A DNA stretch of 64,000 bases from Hippopus hippopus (Eukaryota > Mollusca > Bivalvia > Cardiida > Cardiidae): contig OX328109.1 in NCBI GenBank assembly GCA_946811185.2, positions 2,356,001 to 2,420,000 on the forward strand, written 5' to 3'. The translations under genes and the position numbers were made by a program. Position 1 is the first letter of the stretch. Every line of letters starts with the position of its first letter. The notes beneath the pieces were generated by a model, which made no database searches, was not told where the DNA came from, and saw only the letters and a program-made list of their open reading frames with translations. This document shows positions 10,005-21,751 of this stretch, in pieces.

Positions 10005-10369
10005 AAGAAATGCAACCAGTAGTTGATACAGGCATGGCAGCATTTTTACTACTTTTAGACTACTTATGAAAGCATTTTAGTTAAAGAAGAAATTGCTTGT
10101 AATGAAGAATTTCTCTAGAATTTTTTTTTTTTTAACCACATAACGACATTGTTTTCAGTGTAGTAACAAATTATTTTATCTTACACATGCTTTAGATAAG
10201 CACTATGCTACGTCATTTGTGACATCACGACTTTCAAAAAGTAGAATCCAGTCCTACTTATGACAATTCTCATATGTAGGTGTCTGGTTTTGCATATTCT
10301 GATCTGTAATTTGTGAGATATCATTAAGTGATAAATAGAATCTTGAGATAAAGCTGGCTTTAACATTTG

Positions 10370-10552
10370 AGCCATGCTCTGTAAAAAGGTGGCTTAAAGC
10401 ATCTGCAAAAACTATTGACACGGCTCTGCCTGCACTCTGCAGTCCGTGTAGGCTGACTTGGGTTGAAACTTTGTGCTATCCGTAAATTTTCTGTATGTCC
10501 ATGGATCACCTTTTTTTCCCAGATTCAATCAATAGTTAGACCAAACAAATTT
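10370..10552 (+). mobile_element. Family B, right part lost
   Basis: GAGCCATGCTCTGTAAAAAG to AGTTAGACCAAACAAATTTT, then family A. Confidence 0.78.
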
Positions 10553-10735
10553 TACTAACGACCCTGAAGAAGAAAGCCTTATGAAAACATTGTGGGAAAA
10601 GGAGAAAATGCTGGTAACCAGCATTTTCTCCTTTTCCCACAATGTTTTCTACCCTATCTGAAACAATTTTCTACCTTTGAGCCGCATTAAAATATTTGGA
10701 TCAGTCTAACATTTTGTTGTTTGGTAAAGAGTTAA
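10553..10735 (+). mobile_element. Family A, left end truncated
   Basis: Fused to a truncated family B copy on the left; perfect hairpin; ends GTTTGGTAAAGAGTTAA. Confidence 0.85.
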
Positions 10736-10969
10736 ATATATGTGCTGTAAGCATTTTTTTTTATATGAATAAAATTTTATCTAAATGTATGTATCTACTT
10801 ATTTTTCGCAGATTTATTTAAGTCTTAGCCTGCTAAATAAGTTAATTGAAACCTTCAAGCCTCTAGTGAAATCCTGAATGTTGCTATTTCAAAGTTATTG
10901 TTTGGTGAAAAAATATCTCTGTATTGGACAGTGTAAATCCAAGATCAAACTGCATGTTCTGTGTTAGGG

Positions 10970-11150
10970 TTAACCCTTTACCACACAATCCCAAGTTATA
11001 ACTATCCTGAGGTAGATGGTTTTGAAAACGTCATGATGTTTTCTATCTTTTCCAAGACAAATTTCATCATTTTTGCCACATCTAATTTGTCGACTGCAAA
11101 TGCTTTCAATTTGGACCAGTCTTAAAATTTGCCATTTGTTAAAGAGTTAA
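10970..11150 (+). mobile_element. Family A with collapsed hairpin
   Basis: Both TTAA ends intact, but the hairpin is cut to ~20 bp (GAAAACGTCATGATGTTTTC), itself still palindromic. Confidence 0.85.
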
Positions 11151-11194
11151 GGGTTAAATTTCAAATTTGAACTTCTTGCTATCAAAAGAGGTCC

Positions 11195-11530
11195 TGAGAG
11201 GCTCTGTGTTGAAGGTGTAGGATAAAGATAAACCTGGTGGCCCTGGTTAGATCCTTACTCGAAGCAATGGGTTTTTTTGGGGGAGTGTCCCATGGCAAGA
11301 CACTTCAGAGCCCTAGCCTAGTACTGGGGAAAGTGAGGATATACTACTACATGACAAAGTAAGCTTTCACCATCTTGTAACGGAAATAAAAATGAAAGTG
11401 GTCCAAAATACCATTCAATCAAACAATCAACAATCAATCAACAATGCCATTCCATCAACCAATCAATCAGCCAGTCAGTCAATTAGTCAGGCAATCAGTC
11501 AATGAACTAATCAACCAATTGAAATGGAAA
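11195..11530 (+). mobile_element. Possible third SINE with core-like domain and CAAT-rich tail
   Basis: Contains GTGTCCCATGGCAAGACACT, like the conserved central domain of several animal SINEs, and ends in a long CAATCAAT/CAGTCAGTCAAT tail (11405-11525). No clear pol III boxes. Confidence 0.45.
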
Positions 11531-11586
11531 ATGATGTAGAGAGACAATACATTGATCAGTAAATTAGAAGAGACAAGAGAACATGA

Positions 11587-11663
11587 CGTCGGTTTACTTC
11601 CAAAACCTCGTAACTACAGCTTGTTACAAGCTGTAGTTACGAGGTTTTGGAAGTAAACCGACG
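11587..11663. repeat. Perfect 38 bp inverted repeat with 1-base centre
   Basis: CGTCGGTTTACTTCC...TACAGCTTGT, T, then its exact reverse complement. Unrelated to families A-E. Confidence 0.95.
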
Positions 11664-11694
11664 ATGATGATAAACTGAAAAAAAAGGACTTTAT

Positions 11695-12170
11695 TCTTTT
11701 ACCACAAAATCCTGAGTTTTAACCACCCATAAGAAAGAAGCCTTTTAAGAACCTTGTGGGAAAAGAAGAAAATGCTAGTAAGGCATTTCATCATTTGAGC
11801 CGCAGTTAGGTTGTCACCTGCAAATGCATTCAATTTGGACAAGTCTATATTTTTGTCATGTGGTAAAGAGTTAAATAGCAAGCATTTTCTCCCTTTCCCA
11901 TAGTTTTTAGAAAGCTTTTTACCTCGGGGTTGTTTAAAATTGGGATTGTTTCATAAAAGGTTAACACCTTACCAGGTGGCATCATTTGAGACCTGTCCAA
12001 ATCAAACAGCATTTGCAGAAGACAAATATTTCTGAAATGATGGCATTTGTCTTTGAAAGCGTTGAATACAATGTGGAGAAAGAAGAAAATGTGGGTAACC
12101 AACACTTTCTCCTTTTCCCACAATGCTTTCGGAAGCCCTTTTTCTCAGTGTTCTAAAACACAGTGGTGTA
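11695..12170. mobile_element. Family A, three neighbouring copies
   Basis: 11695-11874 (+, right arm deleted), 11877-11964 (-, 3' half) and 11961-12170 (-), joined at TTAA. Confidence 0.8.
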
Positions 12171-12175
12171 AAAAC

Positions 12176-12403
12176 ATTGATTGATTGTATGGTGTTTAAC
12201 ATCATTTTCAACATTATTTCAGTTACATTGCGGCTGCCAATGCACCTGGAGTTTATTTTACCAGTACTCTGCACAATATTCTTTCCCACTGGCTGCTTTC
12301 CCACATAGCCATCGTCGAAACAATGGTCAGCCGTGACAGAGGAATGAATCCCGTTGCAATGACTATCATCAATCCTCGGAAAGAAATTGGCCGATCTGGG
12401 AAT
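12176..12403 (-). mobile_element. SINE-1 (minus), head lost
   Basis: Tail TTGATTGATTGTATGG, then body; ends in GGCCGATCTGGG before the tRNA-like head. Confidence 0.78.
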
Positions 12404-12439
12404 TGAAGTCGTAAAAACAAAGGACTGTATGGTAAACTC

Positions 12440-12713
12440 TTAACTCTTTTCCAGATGACAAAATTTTTTAGACTTTTCCAAATTCAAAGTGTTAGCAGAT
12501 GACATTTCAAATGTGACTCAGTTGAGGGGATTTTGCCTTGAATGGGTAGAAAACATTGTGAGAAAAGGAGAAAATGCTGGTTACCAGCATTTTCTCCTTT
12601 TCCCACAATATTTTCAAAACCCTTCTTCATTATTGTCATCAGGGATCGTATATACACATGTATATAAGATCCCTGTTGTCATTAAAACACAGGATTGTGT
12701 TGGAAAGAGTTAA
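12440..12713 (-). mobile_element. Family A with small palindromic insert
   Basis: Complete ends; perfect inner hairpin; a ~39 bp insert (12634-12672) around GTATATACACATGTATAT in the right flank. Confidence 0.88.
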
Positions 12714-12750
12714 GACCAAAAAAAGAAAGAACAATGTTCTTCAGACATTA

Positions 12751-12870
12751 ACTCTTGACCAAACAACCAGATGTTTTAATCCCCATTGGAAGGAACTTTT
12801 GAAAACACTGGGAAAAGGAGAATTGTTAATTGTTATTTCTTTTCTCACAATGTTCTTTGACTCTGTCAAA
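12751..12870 (+). mobile_element. Family A, degenerate fragment
   Basis: ACTCTTGACCAAACAACCAG start; short AACACTGGGAAAAGGAG...CTCACAATG hairpin. Confidence 0.6.
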
Positions 12871-12960
12871 GACAGAAAAAAAAGACCCTGTCAAAGACAG
12901 AAATCATTGATTACGACAGTCACAAGGATGCAGTTCACAGTAGTGCGACATAAAATATGA

Positions 12961-13695
12961 ACAAGAGGGCCTAAATGGCCCTGTATCGCTCCACTGGCTA
13001 TTAAGTACAAATCATACATACCAAGCATTACAATTCCAGCATCAAATAATTTCATACAAGAAGCCATAAAGTTTTCTTGACAAAAGCTCATGTGAAAGTT
13101 GTGACCCCAGGGCAAAGCCATTTTTGACCACAGAGCTAGATTTACTTGAATCCTGGTAGAGGTCCACAAGATAAAGCCATATGCCAAATAATACAGGTCT
13201 AGGCAGTGTGGTTATAAACAAGGTCAGGAACAAGGAGGTCTTTAAAGTTTTTCACTATATAAGCTTATGTATAAGTTGTGACTTCTCCGATGGTGCCAAT
13301 TTTGACCCTAGATCTATTATTTAAACAATCTTTGTAGTGGTCCATTAGATAGATATACATGCAAACTTAAGAATTTGAAAAAAACTTGGTAGAGGTCGAT
13401 TAGATTAAGCTACGGTAGCTCTAGGCCATCTGGTTTTGGACAAGAAGATTTTCAAAGATTTTAAATATTTTTCAGTTTTGTTGCCATTGCAACCAGAGTT
13501 TTTATTTTAATCAAATTCTTTGAAGGAATTCTGAAGAAGGCCATGGCATGGTCATTTCTGTGAAGTTTCATAAAAATTGGATGGGTAGTTTCAGAGAAGT
13601 TGTTTGGAATAAAAGTTAACGCAGTGAAGGACGCACGCACGACGGACACCAGGCAATGACATTAGCCCGCTGGCCTACAGCCAGAGGAGCTAAAA
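12961..13695 (-). repeat. Family C repeat (minus)
   Basis: ACAAGAGGGCCTAAATGGCC to GCCAGAGGAGCTAAAA. Same order of blocks as 53311-54083 reversed; ends ~275 bp before the MED15 start codon. Confidence 0.8.
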
Positions 13696-13960
13696 ACAAG
13701 GGAGACTACCGTCTTTTTACACAAAAACGATAACACAATTAGTTGTCTCCCGTGCATGCTGCCGACAGCAGGGCTCTTGAAACTACTTTCATTTTCAAAG
13801 GATTTATCACAAGGATCATTTTAAAACTTCTTATTTGCTGAATGCAGACTAGCAGATGTAGAACTGAGTCAAGACTGCTTCAGAATACGTGACGACAACA
13901 AGTTCTCGTCTTTCAATGGCTGGGTTTCGTTTCGTATTTCCCGACGTTAGCGAAACAACA

Positions 13961-13978
13961 ACAACAAAAATGGCGGAT
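13961..13978 (+). promoter_or_regulatory. YY1-like AAAATGGCGG motif over the MED15 start codon
   Basis: The start codon sits in AAAATGGCGGAT, close to the YY1 site (AAGATGGCGGC) often found at start codons of animal housekeeping genes. No TATA box is visible in the preceding 250 bp. The local sequence (13880-14010) has more CpG than its surroundings, which fits a housekeeping promoter or first exon. Function is inferred from motif and position only. Confidence 0.35.
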
Positions 13979-14025
13979 AACGACTGGCGTAGTGAGGCTT
14001 TTCGCCGCAAAGTTATTACACAGAT
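13970..14025 (+). CDS. MED15: MED15 exon 1 (KIX helix 1)
   Basis: MADNDWRSEAFRRKVITQ plus two bases. Donor gtaaga. The D-W-R-S-x-x-F-R motif is the canonical start of the MED15 KIX domain. Confidence 0.92.
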
Positions 14026-17000
14026 GTAAGAGAAATTTCTTTTCACAGCCCTTTACCTTTAAGATGGTTACAACAATTTGAAATGATATTGTAAAGGGTG
14101 ATATTTAACCATCCATAAGCAAATTTTCATTCCGTCATCAGTATTCGCGAGTCAAGCAAATCTAACAAAACACTGCAAATACTTAAAACTTCCGGCCATG
14201 TGGTATGTCCTGTTACCATACAGATTGAAAACAGGCAGCAGCCGATTAATCGATGGCTGCAATTAGTTTTCACGTGCACTAAGTCCACCATAGAGTGCGT
14301 AACGGTGTGCCTTACTTTCTGTTTTAAAATGGGCAGTGGTCCAAGGAAAAACGGAATTTCACTTATAACCGAATTCACCACAAAGGCACAAACAGACCAT
14401 ATTTCACTTACAAATGACACATTCACTGGAGAGAAATAGGTAGTATGTACAGGTACAGTATCGCACAGGTCTTTTGCCTCTAAGGCTGGGGATACGTCAT
14501 CATACCAGAAGTCTCAAGGGATAGGGATATGTTACCTCGCCTGATGACAACCCTGGGAGGACTGGCTCAGTGTAAAGCAAACAAATTATCAAGTACTTGT
14601 ATCTAACTTCTATCAAATGAAAGTTCAGTCTTCTCTATCTAGATATTGCCATTTCATCACTCATCAGTGGAAATTAACCTTGGGATAGAACATGTTTAAC
14701 CCTTTACCAAACAATCCCATGTTTTCACAACTCTGGGAAGGAAGGCTTTTGAAAACATTACTGGAAAAGGAGAAAATGCAGGTAAGCAGCATTTCCTCCT
14801 TTTCCAACAATGTTTTCTACTCTATCCAACTTCCAAGACAGAAATCATCATTTCAGCTACATTTAAGTTGTTGACTTCAAATGCTTTGAGTTTGGTCCGG
14901 TCCAAAATTTCATCATGTGGTAAAGGGTTAAAGATGTAAATCTTATAAATGCAAAAATCCAGGTACAATGGATTAGAGGTATCGATAAAATGATCATTAG
15001 AGTTTATGTAGTGTAATGTTTATCTCGCCCTGACTGGCTTTAACTGTGTTCAGCAGCTTTAGGAAGACACTAATGAAAACAAAGTGGGAAAAAGGAGAAA
15101 ATGCTGGTAAGCAGCATTTTCTCCTTTTCCCACAAAGTTTTCTACCGTATCAGAAATAAATACTATCATTTGTGACATTAGGATAAGATGTCTACAAATA
15201 CTAGTTTAAAATTTTGTTATCTGGTAAAGAATTTAACTTTTTACCTCACAATCCTGAGTTTTAATGACCCTGAAAGAGAAGGCTTTTGAAAACATTGTGG
15301 GAAAAGGAGAAAATGCTGGTAACCAGAATTTTCTCCTTTTCCCTCAATGTTTTCCACCCTGTCAAAGACAGAAAGAAATAACCATTTGAGCTACATATAA
15401 TTTGTTGTCTGCAAATGATTTCAGTTTCGTTCAGTCTGAAATTTTTTTGTTTGGTAAAGAGAAAACCAGGAAAATACTGATTACCATATTTTATTTCAGT
15501 GATGAAGCTGTACGCACTTCAAACACACCCATGACCAAATCAAGCATAGAAATGGAAAATCATGTGTATAACAAAGCCAGGTCAAGAGTAAGGAGTTCCT
15601 TTTATGTTATATGCCATCTTAAAGGCCCAGTGGTGACCAAAAGCAAACAAGATGCTGAAATGCATTTGAATTTAAACCATACCATGTGAAAGAATAAAAA
15701 ATATTATCAAGTTGACAATTGTTTATTGTACCGTCTTTCAAGTGACTTTGACAAAAGAATTAATTTCAAAACTAGGTCATAAGTTGTCAGGTCACTCTAT
15801 TTTTGATTACTTTTTACATGGTTGTAAAATTTGTTTTTCTGCCAGATTGCCAGTGACTAACTCTTGGACCAACTGACAATAAACACATTCATGATAATTT
15901 CCTTACAGTACTTTAAACCATATGATTTAAATTTTTAAACCCACATTGTTTACTTTTGGCAGCTATTGTGCCTTTGATATTGTTGGTCATGTTGACTTAG
16001 TTCTTGTGAATCCTTCAAAAGGTGGACAGTCAAGTTTGTGTAACCCATTACCACACAATCCCAAATTTTAACGACTCGGAGGAAGAAGCCTTTTGAAAAC
16101 ATTGTGGGAAGAGGAGAAAATGCAGTAACAAGCATTTTCTCCTTTTCCCACAATGTTTTCTACCCTATCAAGTACTAATTTCGCCATTTGGGCCACCTTT
16201 GATTTTTTGTCTGCAAATGCTTTCATTTTGGATCAGTCTAAAATTTTGTCATTTGGTTGAGAATTAAAGCAAGCACCTAAGGGATATACCAAACTCAAAA
16301 TATGCTTGCTTAACCCTCTTCAAAACAACATGATTTTGGACTGATCCAAATTGAAAGCATTTGCAGACGAGAAAAGAACTGATGCTCCAATCATGAGATT
16401 TTTCTGTGAAAAGGAAAGAAAGGGTAGATTACCAGCATTCTTTTCTCACAATGTTTTCAAAGCTCTTTTTTGTGAGGGTCTTTAAAAGTTGTGATTGCCT
16501 GGTAAAAGGTTAGCAGCAGGTGCCTGCTTAGTGTGTATGATGATTGACGCCATTTTTTAATATTATTTCAGTTAAATTGCTGCCGCCAGTGAACCTCTCC
16601 ATACTTTTCCTGCTGCATTCCCATATAGCAATTGTCAAAACAATGATCAGGGGTGAAAGTTTGAAATAGGAATGAACCCTTTCAAATGATTATCTATCTG
16701 TTGGATAGACCAGTATACTACATACACCCTCTTTGTCTACGAATTCTTCAAGTACTGTACTCAATTTCTCAACTAAGTGAGTTTTTTATGGTGGGCACCA
16801 ATGTAATAGTTCTGACAAATAGCCTCCCAAAGGAAGTATTGACCCTGACCTCCAGGTCTCAAAGCAAATGCTCTACCACATTGCTACTACATTACCACAA
16901 AAGCCAGCTCTATAGCAAGGCAGTTTAAGTGTCCCCTTACACAAACACAAGTTAAACATTTATATCTATATGTGGGATAGACCAGTATGACATATAATTT

Positions 17001-20000
17001 ATTCTGGAGTTTTTTTTTCAGGAGGAATATTTAGCATTAGTTGCCAGATTGATTCTACATGTGAAGGACTTCAGTAAGTTATTTTATTAAGTTATTTTAT
17101 TTTGCGGGTGGGGGGGTGGGGGGGGTTACCAGTTTATAAGAAAGAAATGATCACCCTTTGTCATTGTATGCCTTTTATAGATCCTTTAACTCTTTACCAC
17201 TCGATGAAATTTTAGACTTGTCCAATTTCAAAGCATTTGCAGATGAAAATTGCAGTGTGGCTCAAATTATTGTATTTTTGTATGACAGAATAGAAAATTT
17301 TGTGGGAAAAGGAGAAAATCCTGGTTACCAGTATCTTCTCCTTTTCCCACAATGTTTTCAAAAGACTTCTTTGCCAGGGTTAATGCGGGGGATTGTGTGG
17401 TAAAGAGCTAAACCACAGACTGCCTTTCACAACTGTAGTCACCCCTGTGGCCAGTGTAGATCAACATCAGACTACACAAAGCATGTTCAGATCTTTGATC
17501 TACACTGTCAGCTTTGCTGAGAAAGTATAGAGAAAAGCAAGCATGAAATTGAAATTATTTTGGTTTTATTTCTTAACTGAAAATATCCGCTGGGTTTATT
17601 TAGTGCTTAACTCTTTACCAAACGACAAATTTTTAGACTTGCCCAAATTGAAAGCATTTGCAGATGACAGAATAAACATTACTCAAAAATTGAAACTTGA
17701 CTTTGGAAGAGTAGAAAACATTGTGGGAAAAGGAGAAAATGCTGGTTACCAGCATTTTCTCCTTTTCCCACAATGTTTTCAGAAGGCTTCTTCCTCAGGG
17801 TCGTTAAAACCAGGGATTGTTTGGTAAACAGTTATAGGAGTAATAACACCAACACAAAATGGTACTACGCTAAGCTGCGAGTTGAAAAAATGACCTTTCT
17901 TGTTTCCAAATGCAGGCAACTTGAAATATGTTAAACCTTTAAAGATACATCTTTACTTATTTTCGGCTAGTTTTCAGCCAGTTTTTAACCCATTTCATCC
18001 TTGTTTTATGAAACTATAATCGTTCTTGTGTCTTCATGCCAAATATTGCCCCTGATGGCTGCAAAGGTTGCACAGATTATGACGGATAGAAAATGCATTT
18101 CATGCTTATGAGGCCTTCCAAGCTATCGCTGTTATCATTTCTGGTTTTAAATGAGGACAAATCCCTTGAGTTTCTTTATCCTGTACACCATATTTATGGA
18201 TTTTTTACAGTTTACACATCTAACCAATATCTGAATCATTATACACACTATAACATTTTAACTGTGTTTTTTCTCTCTGGCTGTGGATATGTATCTTTAA
18301 GAATCCTCTTGTCTATGTTTATTTCTCTTTCATAGACAGCCAGCGGAGGGAGAAGCAAGCTGCGATGCAAGCAATGGCAGGTGGTGTCTCGCAGCAGATG
18401 GGGGCGGGCGGAAGTATGGGACAGCCGGGTGGGATGCAGGACCCTATAAATGCCCTACAGAACATGGCAATGAGTGGGGCAGGGATGAATCCGGGACAAC
18501 AAGGTCAGTTTGTTTGTTGTTTAACCTTTTCGCTACTAAATGAATGAACTACACTTTTTCATAGGCTAATGGTGCGTTACTGCTGCAAGGTGAAGAACTA
18601 CTTTGTTCATAATCTAAAATAATGTAGTGGACAGTGTAAATTAGAGATCAGACTGCACGTTCTGTGCAGTCTGATCTTGATCTATACTGTCCACAAAAAG
18701 CTTGTTGTGTCGTCTACAGTAAGGAAAGAGGTAATTCTGTTTCAACCTTGTTTCACTTGTATTGCGGCACCAAGTGCACCTATCCATGCTCTCCTGGAGT
18801 TGCTTTCACGAGTACTTCTTACAATGTTCTTAAAAGCCACTGGCTGCTTTCCCATGTAACCATCGTCAAACAATGATCAGCATTACAAACATTTTCTTCT
18901 TTTCAAAAACCTCTTCTTTCAAGGTAATTGAACACAAGATTGTTTAACCCTTTACCACACAATGACGCCTTTTAACGCCCCTGAAGAAGAGGCCTTTTGA
19001 AAACACTGTGGGAAAAGGAGAAAATGCTGGTAACCAGCATTTTCTCCTTTTCCCACAAAGTTTTCTACCCTATCAAAGAAAAGTTGCGTCATTTGAGCCA
19101 CTATGAAATTGTCGTCTGCAAATGCTTTCAATTTGGATAGGTCTTAAATTTTGCTGTGTGGTAAAGGGTTAATAAATGGTTAACTCTTTACCACACAATA
19201 TCAAGTTTTTATAACCCTGAAAGAGAAGGCTTTTGAAAACATAGTGGTAACCACTATTTTCTCCTTTTCTCACATTCTTTTCTTACCTTTCATAGGCAGA
19301 AACCATCATTTGAGCTACCTTTAATTTGACATGTGCAAATGTGTTTGATTTTTCTTTACCACATGAACAAACTTGGACTCACCTAATTCGAAAGCATTGG
19401 CAGACAACAATTCATATGTAGTTCAAAATATGTTTTGTCTTTGAAATGGTTAATAGCATTTTCTCCTTTTTTCCACAATGTTTTCAAAAGGCTTCTTCTT
19501 CAGGGAAGTTAAAACTAGGGATTGTGTATACCTAAAAGCAATAAACCTAGACAATATTTGAAAAATTGAGGTCCCGTTACCTTACTAAATACTGTTCACA
19601 AAACTGAGTCATCTTGCATTGCAAACAGATAAAACCCCTCATAAACAATCTGATACATAGTAATCAAACAGGTTTTATAAAAGGTAGAAAACCTGTTTAT
19701 AAATTGCGGAAAACACACAACTTATTTATGATATAATGCATTACACGGAAAATAATAATATCCAAGGTTTGTAACTTTTAATTAATCGACTTAGAAAAGG
19801 CATTTGATTCACTCTGTTTTGATTTCATACGAAAAAGTCTTAGGTGTTTTTTTTTTTTTTTTTTTTTAAATTTTGGACCGAATATAAGTAATGGGTCAAT
19901 GTCTTCTACACCAATGCCTGTGCAACAGTTACACAATGTAGTTTTGTTTCAGATTTTTTTAAAATCAAATGAGGCTGTAGACAAGGAGATCCTTTATCCA

Positions 20001-21719
20001 GCTAAATCTTTATTCTTTGTGTCAAAATTCTCTCTGGTAAAGAGCTTATAACATATTTCTAAATCAACAGGTATGATGAACCCTCAGATGCAGATGGGCC
20101 AGCCCCAACCTAGACCGATGATGCCACAGTTACATCAACAGAGAATGGTGGGACCAGGCGGGATGAACAGGCCACAATTACAGGTACAAGTACGTCATTT
20201 TAAGTTACAAAGTGTTTCTTATTTCCTTTCACTTTCCAGATGACAAGTTCTTAGATTGGTGTCAAATGGAAAGCACTAGCAGACGACAAATCAAATGTGA
20301 CTCAAATAATGGGATTTTTGTTTGAAAGGACAGAAAACATGTTGGAAAAAGGAGAAAATGCTTGTTACCAGCATTTTCTCCTTTTCTCCAACCATGTTTT
20401 CTTCAAATCCTTCATCAAAGGATAAGTCTAAGCTTTTATTGTCTAGTGAAGAATTATGTGTGCCGAGCCCTGGTAGCACAGTAGGTAATACAGGACTTGA
20501 GAACAGGGGCTCGCTGTCTGAACCCCCAGCTTGGCCAGTTTCTTTCTTTCCTCTTTCACAGCTGATCATTGTTTCAATGATGGTTATTTGTGAAAGTAGC
20601 CAGTGGCTTGGTAAGGATATTGTTCAAAGCACTGGTAACAAAAACTCCAGGAAAGCATAGATAGGTGTACTGGCCACTGCGATATAACTGAAATAATTTT
20701 GAGAATGGCTTTAGCCACCATACAATCTAACAACTCTACCACAGGGCAGAATTTTAGACTTGTCCAAATCAAAAGCACTCGCAGTTGACTATTTCGGTAT
20801 GGCTGAAATGATGAAATTTGTTTTTAATAGGGTAGAAAACATTGTGGGAAAAGGAGAAAATACTGGTCATTTTTGTAATAACTAGGTTAACCTTTTACCG
20901 CACGACAAAATATTAGACCTGTCTGAATTAAAACCATTTGCAGATGACAGTTTCAATGTGGCTCACATGAAATGATTTTTCTTTGATAGGGTAGAAAACA
21001 TTGTGGGAAAAGGAGAAAATGCTGGTAACCAGCATTTTCTCCTTTTCCCACAATGTTTTCAAAAGCCTTCTCTTTCAGGGTCGTTAAAACTCGTCATTGT
21101 GTGGTAAAGGGTTAACTTATTTAATGGCAACATTTTGGACTTGTCTAAATTGAAAGCATTTGCAGATGAGAAATTAATGTGACTGAAAAATTTTGGAAGA
21201 GTAGAAAATATTGTGGGAAAAGGAGAAAATTCTGGTTACGAGCATTTTCTCCCTTTCCTACAATGTTTTCAAAAAGCTTCTTCAAAAGACTTCTTTCAAA
21301 AGACTTCTTCCTCAGGGTCCTTAAATTTCAGGATTGTATGGTAAAGGGTTAATGGTAATGGATCTTTTATTTGTAGAGACAAGATGCTTTCATCGTGACA
21401 TCATCTCAGACAGTCCCCCAGGGGCAGCCACCTCAGCAAACTGCCCCACAAGCTACAGTAAGTGTGTCATTGTACTTCTCTTCTTGTGTCCTTCTTCTGT
21501 TTTCACCAACCACTCTTAAGAACATTTTTTAGTCTTATTCTCAGGAATTTTCTAAATTTGAAAGTAACACAACTTCTGATTGGCAAAACCAAACAGTTTA
21601 GCCAATCAGAAGTTGTGTTACTTTCTAAATCTAGAATAAGACTTAGAATGAAATTAAAAACGGTGATGTATAGAGACCCTGAATATTAGAAAATTGTGAT
21701 AACTCTTTAATGATTTTTT

Positions 21720-21751
<32 letters not shown>

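Larger units (their letters stand above)
8682..13969. other. Intergenic region between the RMND1-like gene and MED15
   Basis: Mostly repeats listed separately. Unassigned parts are 9382-9518, 10005-10369, 10736-10969 and 13696-13960; the last should contain the MED15 promoter. Confidence 0.6.

Noticed and set aside
14127..14439. Overlapping ~80-100 codon frames on both strands in MED15 intron 1
   Set aside because: No domain, no splice support, and overlapping each other in opposite directions.
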